DNA of 64,000 bases. It comes from an uncultured Collinsella sp. (GTDB taxonomy: Bacteria; Actinomycetota; Coriobacteriia; Coriobacteriales; Coriobacteriaceae). Numbering within the stretch: the first letter of the stretch is position 1; each line of letters opens with the position of its first letter. The notes beneath the pieces are model-generated. The model saw only the letters and a program-made list of their open reading frames with translations. It was not told where the DNA came from and ran no database searches. The stretch is taken from positions 1 through 64,000 of the forward strand of contig UQHW01000006.1 in the NCBI GenBank assembly GCA_900540935.1, given 5' to 3'. This document shows, piece by piece, positions 8,424-16,221 of this stretch. The position numbers and the translations under genes were made by a program.

Positions 8424-8999
8424 ATGTCCACGTCACAAAGCCAGAAAAAAGAAGCCATCGCCCAGGCGGCCGAGCAGGAGCTCGCATCGCTCGCGGGTCG
8501 CGGCGTGCGTATCGCGGGCAACGCGTGCTCGCCGATCGTGCTGGTCAAAGGCGATTTGGACAAGGCCGAGCGTTCGGGTGGCGAGCTTGCCGCCGGCCCG
8601 GATGGCGCGGCGTTGCGCAAGGCGCTTGGGGCCATCGGCTACGCGCCCGAGGATTTTTGCGTGCTGTCAAGCGTCGCCGGCGTGGGTGACGGGGCGGTCG
8701 CGACAGGCGAGGGCCTACCGTGCGAGCTGTTCCGCGAGGCGCTCGAGGCCTTGGACCCCGAGGCGGTCTTGCTGCTGGACGATCGCGCGGCCGATACCAT
8801 GCGCGAGACCTATGCCGACATGCTTGTGGCAATCGACGACTTCGATACCGCTATGCTCAAGCCCGGCTTGGTCGCCCATGTGCAGGGCCGCCGCGTGCTC
8901 GCGCTCGACGGCTTTGAGGCGGCACTCACTGACAAAGCCGCCAAGCAGCGCATGTGGGCATACATCAAGCAGCTGACCCCGGCAGCCGCTCCGCTGTAG
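8424..8999 (+). CDS. unknown protein, possible degenerate uracil-DNA-glycosylase fold
   Basis: This 191-aa soluble protein starts at the ATG at 8424, with GGAGAG 3 nt upstream. The order of strand and loop segments (IVLVKGDLDKAERSGGELA, LRKALGAIGYAPEDFCVLSS, EAVLLLDDRAADTMRE) resembles the family 4/5 uracil-DNA glycosylase layout. However, the catalytic GEAPG-like loop and the iron-sulfur cysteines are absent. I therefore treat it as unknown; the similarity is an inference from pattern only. It ends 18 bp from the convergent histidine kinase gene. Confidence 0.6.
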   Translation: MSTSQSQKKEAIAQAAEQELASLAGRGVRIAGNACSPIVLVKGDLDKAERSGGELAAGPDGAALRKALGAIGYAPEDFCVLSSVAGVGDGAVATGEGLPCELFREALEALDPEAVLLLDDRAADTMRETYADMLVAIDDFDTAMLKPGLVAHVQGRRVLALDGFEAALTDKAAKQRMWAYIKQLTPAAAPL

Positions 9000-9017
9000 C
9001 GAGGCTGGCGGCAGCTC

Positions 9018-10295
9018 CTACATCACAGCGCGCAGCTCAAACCGATCGCCGTTAATGCGGAACTGGCAGTTGCCGTTCATGCGCTCCACGGCAAGTTTGA
9101 TGCTCCTGGTGCCAAAGCCGTGGCCCGCATGCCGGGTCACGGGCATGCCGTCGACCATGCGCGGCGCGCGGTCAAACGTATTGGAAACTAACAGCAGCAG
9201 CTGGCCGTCCTCTAATCGCAGGTCAAAGTCGACGAATCGCTTTCCTTGGGGTGCGGCGCTTGCGGCGGTGATAGCGTTTTCCAAGGCATTTGAGAGCACG
9301 CTAAACAGGTCGGCGTCACCTACGTGGATGGTTTCGGGTACGGCGGCGCGCAGGTTGGCGGTAATGCCGTTTCTATTGATATCCGAGTTAAATGACGAAA
9401 GCGCGATGTTTACGGTCTCGTTGGCGCAGAAGCGGCGTACGGCGGTGCGGTCGCCGGCTTCGCAGAGTTCGTCGATGCGATCGAGCGCCTCGTCGGTGTG
9501 ACCCTCCTCAATTAAAGCGGCCAGGCCGCGTAGGAAGTGGCGCATGTCGTGGCGCAGAATCGACAGCTCGCGCCCAGATTGACGCCAAGCCTCGAGCTCT
9601 TTGATGGCGGCGCTGTCGCGGTTTTCGAGCATCCAGCGCTCTCGCTCGGCGGTTTCCTTTTCTTCGTATTCGCGCAGGTAAACGGCAAGAAACATAAGAT
9701 AGAAGGCACAGAGCGCAAATGCCAAAAACTCAACCGTCACCACCGAGCCCGAGTGGAACAGCGTGGTGTAGACGTTGGTGGCATAGTCAAAGACGTAATA
9801 GACGAGCGACAGGATTAAAAGGATGCCCAGCTCGGTGGTGCTTTTAATCGCCAAGCGTGGACCGATGTCGCCGGCCCAATGCAACAGGACGGCAAAGACG
9901 GCGAGTGTGGTCGCGATGCGCGCCAGATAGTACGCGATCTGAGAATCGGTTGCGGCAAATGCGGCGATGCCCATCCAATTGCTGAACTGGCAGCTCAGAT
10001 AGGCACTCGTAATGCCGAGCACGGCAAGCAGCGGGCTCAGGCGGTAGCGCGCGCACAAATAGATGACGAGCGGCAGATGCACGACGAGCGGATATACCTG
10101 GCGGGCGAAAAGCTCGCCGCCGACGGCATTGGCGATCGAAAAGGCAGCGCCGGTTGCGACTCCGACCCCCACCAACTCGAGTGCATGGCGTCGATTGATT
10201 TCGATACCGCACAGCGCCGCCGAGGCAAAGACGCCAAAGAGCAACGTCGTGGCGTGGTGGATTGCCCAAAGGATCATTTCGACCGAGGAGACCAT
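9018..10295 (-). CDS. AgrC-type (GHKL) sensor histidine kinase
   Basis: This 425-aa membrane kinase has about six hydrophobic segments in residues 1-205, a helical linker, the phospho-acceptor His249 in ILRHDMRHFL, an N-box (LSNALENAI) and a glycine loop (GHGFGTRSI). It belongs to the branch that senses peptides or other small ligands and pairs with LytTR regulators. Its ATG overlaps the regulator stop by one base. No agrB/agrD-like peptide gene is adjacent, so the signal is unknown. Confidence 0.85.
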   Translation of the reverse strand: MVSSVEMILWAIHHATTLLFGVFASAALCGIEINRRHALELVGVGVATGAAFSIANAVGGELFARQVYPLVVHLPLVIYLCARYRLSPLLAVLGITSAYLSCQFSNWMGIAAFAATDSQIAYYLARIATTLAVFAVLLHWAGDIGPRLAIKSTTELGILLILSLVYYVFDYATNVYTTLFHSGSVVTVEFLAFALCAFYLMFLAVYLREYEEKETAERERWMLENRDSAAIKELEAWRQSGRELSILRHDMRHFLRGLAALIEEGHTDEALDRIDELCEAGDRTAVRRFCANETVNIALSSFNSDINRNGITANLRAAVPETIHVGDADLFSVLSNALENAITAASAAPQGKRFVDFDLRLEDGQLLLLVSNTFDRAPRMVDGMPVTRHAGHGFGTRSIKLAVERMNGNCQFRINGDRFELRAVM

Positions 10296-11017
10296 CAGTG
10301 TCTCCCACCCTCAAAGCGCGCCGCAAAGTAGGCGTCTTGGAATCCCTGCTTGCAGCTGCGCGAAAGCGGGATGCACGCGCCCGAGCGCATGACGATGTCC
10401 GTGCGGTCAAAGTGATCGATATTGCGCAGGTTGACCCGGTAGCTGCGGTGGCATTTAAAGAAGGTGGCATTTTGCACCAAACGGTCCTCGACGCTGCGGA
10501 ATGACTCGAGTGCCTCGATATCGCGTCCGTCGCGCAGGTGGAAGACCACGTGCTTGTTGCGCGCTTCGGCATATTCGATGTCGGACAGGCGCAGGGCGTG
10601 GTAGCCAAAGGAAGTTTTGATCACGAGCTCGTCGGTTGCCGCCGGGCGCATGCTCGAAAGCTCGTCGAGTAACTGCGCCAGGCGTTCGTAAGTCACGGGC
10701 TTGAGCAGGTAGTCGAAGGCGCGGACCTCGTAGGATTCCAGCGCGAACTCGGGCGACGAGGTGAGGAACACCAGGCGCACGGCGGTGTCGGCCTGGCGCA
10801 GTTCGCGTGCGGTGTCCATGCCGTTGACGAGCGGCATGATCATATCGAGCAAGATGATGTCGGCGCGCGATGCGGCATGGCGGGCCAGCAGGTCCTCGCC
10901 GCGCGTGACGAGCGCAACATCGACCGCCGTGCCCGTCTCGGTCGACCAACGGTCGATCATCCGGTGCAGTCTATCTAGAAAAGCGACATCATCGTCGCAG
11001 GCAATAATCTTGAGCAT
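10295..11017 (-). CDS. LytTR-family response regulator
   Basis: This 240-aa regulator has a receiver domain with the acidic pocket CDDD and phospho-acceptor Asp58 (IILLDMIMP), and a LytTR DNA-binding domain from about residue 130 (FFKCHRSYRVNLRNI). It is phosphorylated by the kinase encoded immediately downstream (one-base overlap). The target genes are not evident; I saw no clear LytTR direct repeats next to the operon. Confidence 0.9.
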   Translation of the reverse strand: MLKIIACDDDVAFLDRLHRMIDRWSTETGTAVDVALVTRGEDLLARHAASRADIILLDMIMPLVNGMDTARELRQADTAVRLVFLTSSPEFALESYEVRAFDYLLKPVTYERLAQLLDELSSMRPAATDELVIKTSFGYHALRLSDIEYAEARNKHVVFHLRDGRDIEALESFRSVEDRLVQNATFFKCHRSYRVNLRNIDHFDRTDIVMRSGACIPLSRSCKQGFQDAYFAARFEGGRH

Positions 11018-11223
11018 TCGGCCCCCTTAGTAGTTCGATTTTGCCACATTGGGTGCGGACCGCTCGCGGAGGCGTGTCCCATTTGCGCCCCACGTCGTGC
11101 AACTCGCGCCGAGCGGTATTGCGGTGGCGAAAGATGCCTCCTGCGCTATCGAGAACTCGGCTATCCATAGCTTGCCAGTTCGAAAATGGACCTGCCACAT
11201 GATTGAATCTTTATTTCAACTTT

Positions 11224-11267
11224 ACACCTAGGTTTACAGCTGTCTTGTCAGCTGTAAACCTAGGTGT
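11224..11267 (+). promoter_or_regulatory. palindromic operator of the NAD operon (candidate NiaR site)
   Basis: A perfect 19-bp inverted repeat (ACACCTAGGTTTACAGCTG at 11224-11242 and its complement at 11249-11267) has a 6-nt centre, TCTTGT. It lies 41 bp before nadA. The last gene of the operon encodes a NiaR-type repressor, so autogenous repression by nicotinic acid through this site is the simplest reading (inference). Confidence 0.7.
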
Positions 11268-11308
11268 CATACTAAAGCCCCAAGATTCGCCAAAAGAGAG
11301 GGGCCTTG

Positions 11309-12334
11309 ATGGCACAGAGCGCGAACATGGATGCGTCGGAGCTTGCACGCGATATCGCGGCCGGCCTGGCATCGGCAACGACGGCAACGGAGCGTGCGGC
11401 ACTGGTGCCCGCAGAGCTCGTCGAGGCCATTCAGCAACTAAAAACCCAACGTGACGCGGTGATCCTGGCGCACTATTACGTGGCGCCCGAGGTCCAAGCC
11501 GTTGCCGATTACGTCGGCGATAGCTTCTACCTGGCAAAGCTCGCCAAAAGCCTGCCGCAGCAGACCATCGTGTTGTGCGGCGTGGAGTTTATGGGCGAGA
11601 GCGCCAAGCTGCTCAATCCCACTAAGACCGTGCTGCTGCCCGAGCCGGGCGCGGACTGTCCCATGGCGCACATGGTCAAGCGCGAGACGGTCGACGCGGC
11701 GCGCGCCGAGTACGGCGACGACCTGGCCGTGGTGTGCTACGTCAACTCCACGGTCGAGATCAAGAGCTGGAGCGACGTGTGCGTCACCAGTTCCAACGCC
11801 GTTAAGATCGTGTCCGAGCTGCCGCAGCAGCATATTCTGTTCATTCCCGACCAAAACCTGGGACGCTTCGTAGCCGAGCAGGTGCCGCAAAAGCACGTCA
11901 TTCTCAACAACGGCTACTGCCCGCGCCATCACATCATCACCGTCGAGCAGATCGTCGACGCGACGGAGGCCCACCCCGACGCGCTCGTGCTGGCGCACCC
12001 CGAGTGCAAGGCCGACGTCCTGGCCGAGGCCGACTACATCGGCTCCACCGCCGGCATCATCAAGTATGCCGAGGAGTCCGACGCGAGCGAGTTCATTATC
12101 GTGACGGTCCGCGGCGTGCTCTACGAGCTCGAGCGCCGCTGCCAGGGCACTGGCAAGAAGTTCTACTTCCCCGCGGTGCAGCCCGCCTGCGTCAACATGG
12201 ACCTCATCACGCTCGAGAAGCTCGTGCGCTGCCTGGAGACGGGTGAGGGCGAGGTGCAGATCGGCGTCTCGGACGAGGCAGCAGACCAGGCCAAGCTCAC
12301 GCTCGACCGTATGCTCGAGTACGCAGCACGCTAA
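11309..12334 (+). CDS. nadA: quinolinate synthase
   Basis: NadA condenses iminoaspartate with dihydroxyacetone phosphate to quinolinate using an oxygen-sensitive [4Fe-4S] cluster. The 341-aa protein shows the family segments LAHYYVAPEVQAVADYVGDS and FIPDQNLGRFVA, a conserved cysteine in CGVEFMGESAK, and others in NNGYCPRHH and PAVQPAC. The ATG at 11309 follows GAGGGG; the codon before it is an in-frame TTG. It is the first gene of nadA-nadB-nadC-niaR. Confidence 0.95.
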   Translation: MAQSANMDASELARDIAAGLASATTATERAALVPAELVEAIQQLKTQRDAVILAHYYVAPEVQAVADYVGDSFYLAKLAKSLPQQTIVLCGVEFMGESAKLLNPTKTVLLPEPGADCPMAHMVKRETVDAARAEYGDDLAVVCYVNSTVEIKSWSDVCVTSSNAVKIVSELPQQHILFIPDQNLGRFVAEQVPQKHVILNNGYCPRHHIITVEQIVDATEAHPDALVLAHPECKADVLAEADYIGSTAGIIKYAEESDASEFIIVTVRGVLYELERRCQGTGKKFYFPAVQPACVNMDLITLEKLVRCLETGEGEVQIGVSDEAADQAKLTLDRMLEYAAR

Positions 12335-12337
12335 GCC

Positions 12338-12372
12338 AATGTGACATGAGGGACCATCCCTTATGCCACATT
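12338..12372 (+). promoter_or_regulatory. intergenic hairpin between nadA and nadB
   Basis: The 16-nt arms AATGTGACATGAGGGA and TCCCTTATGCCACATT pair with one mismatch and one G-T pair around a CCA loop. It begins just after the nadA stop and ends about 18 nt before the nadB GTG, next to its ribosome site. There is no T-run, so mRNA stabilisation or processing is more likely than termination. Confidence 0.6.
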
Positions 12373-12390
12373 ACAAGGGAGAGGATTCCT

Positions 12391-13767
12391 GTGGAAACCA
12401 AACAATACCCTGATATGGAGTGTGACGTCGTCATTGCCGGTTGCGGCGTAGCGGGTCTGTACGCGGCCCTCAATCTGCCGACGAGCACGCGCGTGATCAT
12501 GCTCTCCAAGGGCGCCGTCGATGAGTGCGATTCGATGCTCGCGCAGGGCGGCATCTGCGTACTGCCCGAAGGCTCTGACTACGATGCCTTCTTTGAGGAC
12601 ACCATGCACGCCGGCCATTACGAGAACCGCCGCGAGAGCGTCGACATCATGATTCGCTCGAGCCGTTCGGTCATCAACGACCTACTAGCGATGGGCGTGG
12701 ATTTTGAGCGCAAGGCCGACGGCAGCCTCAACTTTACCCGCGAGGGTGCGCACAGCCGCCCCCGCATTGCCTTCCATGCCGACATTACGGGCAAGGAGAT
12801 CACGACCAAGCTGCTCCAGGCCGTTCGCAAGCTTGATAACGTGCAGATTTTGGAGCACGTGGCCATGACCGACATCCTGACGGGCGAGCGTGACGGCGCC
12901 ACAGTGTGCACCGGCGTCGTCGCCGTTCCCGTGGACGAGGACAACTCGGTTCGTCCCGCCGACGAGCTGGCAAATACCGCCGAGGGCGTGCATGCCGGCG
13001 AGCCGTTTAAGATCCATGCCCGCCACACGCTGTGGGCGACGGGCGGTATCGGCGGCGTATACGACCATTCGACCAACTACCCGCAGCTCACGGGCGATGC
13101 CTGCTACATCGCCCAGGAGCACGGCATTACGATGGAGCACCTGGACTATGTGCAGATTCACCCCACGGGTCTGTTCTCGCCGCAGCCGGGCCGCACCTTC
13201 CTGATCAGCGAGAGCTGCCGCGGCGAGGGCGCGATTTTGCTCAACGCCGCCGGCGAGCGCTTTACCGACGAGCTTCAGCCGCGCGATGTGGTCGCCGCCG
13301 CCATTCGCGAGCAGATGAAGCAGGACGGCACCGAGCACGAGTGGCTGAGCTTTGCCCCCGTCGAGCGCGACGTGGTGACCGGACACTTTGCCAACATTCG
13401 CGCACGCTGCCTGGAGGACGGCCGCGACATCTTGGACGAGCCCATTCCCGTTACGCCCACGCAGCACTACTTTATGGGCGGCGTGTGGGTCGACAAGGAC
13501 GGCCGCACCTCGATGCCCGAGCTCTACGCTGCGGGCGAGACGGCCTGCAATGGCGTGCACGGCAAGAACCGCCTGGCTTCCAACAGTCTGCTCGAGTCCC
13601 TAGTCTGGGGTCGTCGCGCCGCGTGGTACATGCGTACCGGCGAGTCGCTGGCCGTGGAGCAGGCGGGCGATCCCGCGCTCGATGGCCGTCATCGCGCCCT
13701 GAGCGCCGATGCCCTGGCAATCGATGATTTGGCCCGTGCCGCCGGCACGCAGGCCGTGGAGGAGTAG
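12391..13767 (+). CDS. nadB: L-aspartate oxidase
   Basis: NadB oxidises L-aspartate to iminoaspartate for NadA. In an anaerobe the FAD is probably reoxidised by fumarate (family knowledge). The 458-aa flavoprotein has the Rossmann motif VIAGCGVAGLYAAL, the substrate and flavin segments SMLAQGGICV and HPTGLF, and the C-terminal GRTSMPELYAAGETAC...GKNRLASNSLLES. The GTG at 12391 is chosen because GGGAGAGG precedes it; the ATG at 12346 lies inside the preceding hairpin. It is shorter than the roughly 530 aa of E. coli NadB because the C-terminal helical part is reduced. Confidence 0.93.
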   Translation: METKQYPDMECDVVIAGCGVAGLYAALNLPTSTRVIMLSKGAVDECDSMLAQGGICVLPEGSDYDAFFEDTMHAGHYENRRESVDIMIRSSRSVINDLLAMGVDFERKADGSLNFTREGAHSRPRIAFHADITGKEITTKLLQAVRKLDNVQILEHVAMTDILTGERDGATVCTGVVAVPVDEDNSVRPADELANTAEGVHAGEPFKIHARHTLWATGGIGGVYDHSTNYPQLTGDACYIAQEHGITMEHLDYVQIHPTGLFSPQPGRTFLISESCRGEGAILLNAAGERFTDELQPRDVVAAAIREQMKQDGTEHEWLSFAPVERDVVTGHFANIRARCLEDGRDILDEPIPVTPTQHYFMGGVWVDKDGRTSMPELYAAGETACNGVHGKNRLASNSLLESLVWGRRAAWYMRTGESLAVEQAGDPALDGRHRALSADALAIDDLARAAGTQAVEE

Positions 13768-13770
13768 ACC

Positions 13771-14631
13771 ATGAATCCCATTACCATGAAGCTCGTCGTC
13801 GATGATCTGATTCTGCAGGCTCTGCGCGAGGACATTACGTTTGAGGACGTGAGCACGGCGAGCGTGTGCCCCACGGCGCGTCCCGCCACGGTGGAGCTTA
13901 TCGCCAAGGCCGATGGCATCATCGCGGGCCTGGATGTGTTTGCTCGCACCTTTGAGCTGCTGGATTCGCAGAGCACGGTGCTGCTTGACGTTGCCGATGG
14001 CGACGAGGTGCACGCCGGCGACCATGTGGGTCAGGTGCGCGGCGATGCGCGCGTGCTGCTTTCGGGTGAGCGCGTGGCACTCAACTACCTGCAGCGCATG
14101 AGCGGCATCGCTACCTACACGCACAGCATGGCCGCGGCGCTCGAGGGCACCAAGACCGTGCTCGTCGACACGCGCAAGACCACGCCGGGTATGCGTGTGT
14201 TTGAAAAGGCGGCGGTTGAGATCGGCGGCGGTAGCAACCACCGCTACAACCTGTCGACGGCCGTCATGCTCAAGGACAACCACATCGATGCCGCCGGTGG
14301 CGTGACGCGTGCGATCGAGATGGCGCGCGCCCATGCATCGTTTACCACGACGGTCGAGATCGAGTGCGAGAATCTGGACATGGTGCGCGAGGCCGTGGAG
14401 GCCGGTGCCGATATCATCATGTTCGACAACATGACCCACGACGACATGGCTGACGCGATTGAGCTTATCGCCGGCCGCGCCAAGACCGAGTGCTCGGGCA
14501 ACGTGGATGCCAGCAATATCCGCGCGCTTGCCGACCTAGGCGTTGACTTTATTAGCTCGGGCGCCCTGACGCACTCCGCGCCGATCCTCGACCTCTCGCT
14601 TAAGCACCTGCGTCTGCTGGACGGTAAATAA
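13771..14631 (+). CDS. nadC: nicotinate-nucleotide pyrophosphorylase (carboxylating)
   Basis: NadC (QPRTase) converts quinolinate and PRPP to nicotinate mononucleotide, CO2 and pyrophosphate. The 286-aa protein has VALNYLQRMSGIAT, the signature LVDTRKTTPGMR, VMLKDNHI and the phosphate-binding C-terminal part (DVDFISSGALTHS). It starts 4 bp after nadB and its stop overlaps the niaR start by one base. Confidence 0.96.
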   Translation: MNPITMKLVVDDLILQALREDITFEDVSTASVCPTARPATVELIAKADGIIAGLDVFARTFELLDSQSTVLLDVADGDEVHAGDHVGQVRGDARVLLSGERVALNYLQRMSGIATYTHSMAAALEGTKTVLVDTRKTTPGMRVFEKAAVEIGGGSNHRYNLSTAVMLKDNHIDAAGGVTRAIEMARAHASFTTTVEIECENLDMVREAVEAGADIIMFDNMTHDDMADAIELIAGRAKTECSGNVDASNIRALADLGVDFISSGALTHSAPILDLSLKHLRLLDGK

Positions 14632-15176
14632 TGGACGCCCGCGAGCGTCGCCGTGCCATCATGGCCGTGCTCGAGGGGGCCAAGGGGCCCGTATCGGGCA
14701 GCGCGCTTGCCCGCGAGGTGGGTGTGAGCCGCCAGGTCGTGGTGCAGGACATCGCCCTGCTGCGCGCCGATGGGCACGATATCGTGGCGACCAACCGCGG
14801 CTACGTGCTGCAGGAGGCCCCCAGCAGCCCCGCCGTGCCCACGCGCTTGGTCAAGGTTCGCCACAGCGTGGAGCAGGCAGGCGATGAGCTCACGAGTATC
14901 GTCGACGCCGGAGGCGCCGTGCTCAACGTGATCGTCAATCACCGCGTGTACGGCAAGATCACGGCCGACCTGGACATCCGCAACCGCCGCGATGTCGAGC
15001 GCTATCTGCGCGATATCGAGAGCGGCAAGAGCTTTCCGCTGCTTACGGTGACGAGCGGCTATCACTTCCATCGCATTGCGGCGGAGGACGAACAGACCCT
15101 CGACGAGATCGAGGCCATACTCAAGGAGAAGGGCTATCTGGCAGACCTGATGCCCTACGAGGATGATTTGTCCTAG
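14631..15176 (+). CDS. niaR: NiaR-type transcriptional repressor (HTH + 3H domain)
   Basis: This 181-aa protein has an N-terminal winged helix (GPVSGSALAREVGVSRQVVVQDIALLRADG) and a C-terminal 3H domain with the histidines VRHS, NHRVYG and TSGYHFHRI, which bind metal and nicotinic acid in the family. NiaR represses NAD synthesis or niacin uptake genes when nicotinic acid is present. Its place at the end of nadABC and the perfect palindrome upstream of nadA support autoregulation of this operon. Confidence 0.9.
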   Translation: MDARERRRAIMAVLEGAKGPVSGSALAREVGVSRQVVVQDIALLRADGHDIVATNRGYVLQEAPSSPAVPTRLVKVRHSVEQAGDELTSIVDAGGAVLNVIVNHRVYGKITADLDIRNRRDVERYLRDIESGKSFPLLTVTSGYHFHRIAAEDEQTLDEIEAILKEKGYLADLMPYEDDLS

Positions 15177-15194
15177 CCCGACACCGTCTTTATA

Positions 15195-15261
15195 AGTTGC
15201 GGTGAAATAGTTCCTACAATCGGCATCTAAGCAATGAGCCAGGAACTATTCCACCGCAACT
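15195..15261. repeat. palindromic repeat family A, copy 2
   Basis: The 21-bp arms 15195-15215 and 15241-15261 (AGTTGCGGTGAAATAGTTCC...) pair with a single mismatch and have a 25-nt centre. It shares the first 16 bases with copy 1 but has the TTCCT subtype, like the copy at 39949, including the same mismatch. It lies after the NAD operon. Confidence 0.85.
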
Positions 15262-15299
15262 GCCAAGGGTCCCGCTCCAAATTAGCTGCCCACATATGC

Positions 15300-15339
15300 A
15301 AAAGGAGGCCTCCGCGGCGATGCGGAGGCCTCCTTTTTT
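15300..15339. terminator. bidirectional intrinsic terminator
   Basis: A perfect 16-bp stem (AAAAGGAGGCCTCCGC / complement) with the 6-nt loop GGCGAT is followed by TTTTTT on the plus strand and by T residues on the minus strand. It serves both the niaR end and the convergent ferredoxin gene. Confidence 0.9.
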
Positions 15340-15378
15340 GTGCACGGTGTACTTTTGAGTGTGCAAGTGGGGGAGTTG

Positions 15379-15564
15379 TTACTCCTCGACGATCTCGGTG
15401 ATCGCGCCGGCGGGGCAAGCGTCCTGGCAAGCGCCACAGGCGACGCAGGAGTCCTCGTCAGCGACGGTAGCGACGTCCTGGAGCTCCAGAACGCCAGCGG
15501 GGCAGGAGTCGACGCAAACGCCACAAGCGATGCACTCGTCGGCATCAATTACGGGATGAGCCAT
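15379..15564 (-). CDS. 2[4Fe-4S] ferredoxin
   Basis: This 61-aa clostridial-type ferredoxin has two complete cluster motifs, CIACGVCVDSCP and CVACGACQDACP, and an acidic C-terminus. It is a low-potential electron carrier in the cytoplasm and a plausible partner of the PFOR at 60228 and of the iron-sulfur flavoprotein at 32917. The ATG at 15564 follows GAGGAAA; the frame extends upstream without a ribosome site. It is monocistronic. Confidence 0.96.
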   Translation of the reverse strand: MAHPVIDADECIACGVCVDSCPAGVLELQDVATVADEDSCVACGACQDACPAGAITEIVEE

Positions 15565-15786
15565 GGTAGTTTCCTCTCTGTTGACCGACGCTACAGGCGA
15601 TGCGCGCCGGTTTGATTCGGGCAAAAACATACCACGGGAGCGACCGTTTGCAATACCCTCTGACCGGCATCTTCATACCGTTCGCCGAGTATGCCAAGGT
15701 TTACTAAAAAACACGCAGGTGGGGCCGTTGAGCTGCGTAAATGTTAGCTAAAGGTGACTTGAAATATGGGGCGATTGAGCGTGCTT

Positions 15787-15960
15787 GCGGAAACCGCATC
15801 CCATTATTTTGTCGAAAAACGGGTTGCAGTTTCCGGTTAGGCCCGCTAGCGGAAAATGCGAGCCGGTATCAGCTCTCAAAACGGGATACGGTTTCCGGTT
15901 GAGCCTTCAGACGGAAACTGCGACCCGGAATCCACGCTCAAACCGGGATGAGCTTTCCGC
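15787..15960. repeat. three consecutive imperfect palindromes (family D)
   Basis: Three units at about 15787-15836, 15849-15898 and 15911-15960 each begin CGGAAA(A/C)NGC, have a central spacer of about 14-20 nt, and end in a pairing segment closing with TTTCCG. The best-paired unit matches 13 of 15 arm positions. Unit spacing is about 62 bp. The gap 15565-16221 otherwise holds only an A/T-rich stretch and the dnaK promoter region; I see no gene in it. Confidence 0.7.
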
Positions 15961-16086
15961 AAGACGGCCCCAGGCACCCCCGGACGCAAACCTCAGCCAT
16001 CTCTACATAGATCTCGATAGATTTGCCGAGAACTCAATCAGCGCATCTACCTGCGCATTTAAGGACCTAAACTCTCAGCAATAAGA

Positions 16087-16111
16087 AATCTTATATGAAT
16101 TGACTTAGATT
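16087..16111 (+). promoter_or_regulatory. candidate HspR operator upstream of dnaK
   Basis: The inverted repeat AATCTTA-N11-TTAGATT (6 of 7 symmetric positions) has an identical counterpart upstream of clpB (24463-24487), with further shared bases TAT after the left arm and GAC before the right arm. It is not the classical HAIR consensus CTTGAGT-N7-ACTCAAG, but HspR is encoded in this operon and both genes are typical HspR targets. Confidence 0.6.
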
Positions 16112-16221
16112 TTGTATATTCCGGCCCATAAGGGGATACACTACATCCTGAAAGACAAGCCGAAACACCGCTTGGCAGACCGCCGAGTCGGTGCAAACGC
16201 ACAAGAGAGAGGGAATTTCTA

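Noticed and set aside
11037..11223. agrD-like peptide gene next to the AgrC/AgrA-type pair
   Set aside because: No short frame with a ribosome site and a peptide-like sequence was found, and no agrB homologue is adjacent.
15787..15960. CRISPR array before dnaK
   Set aside because: The repeats are imperfect hairpins with internal variation, not conserved direct repeats with unique spacers.
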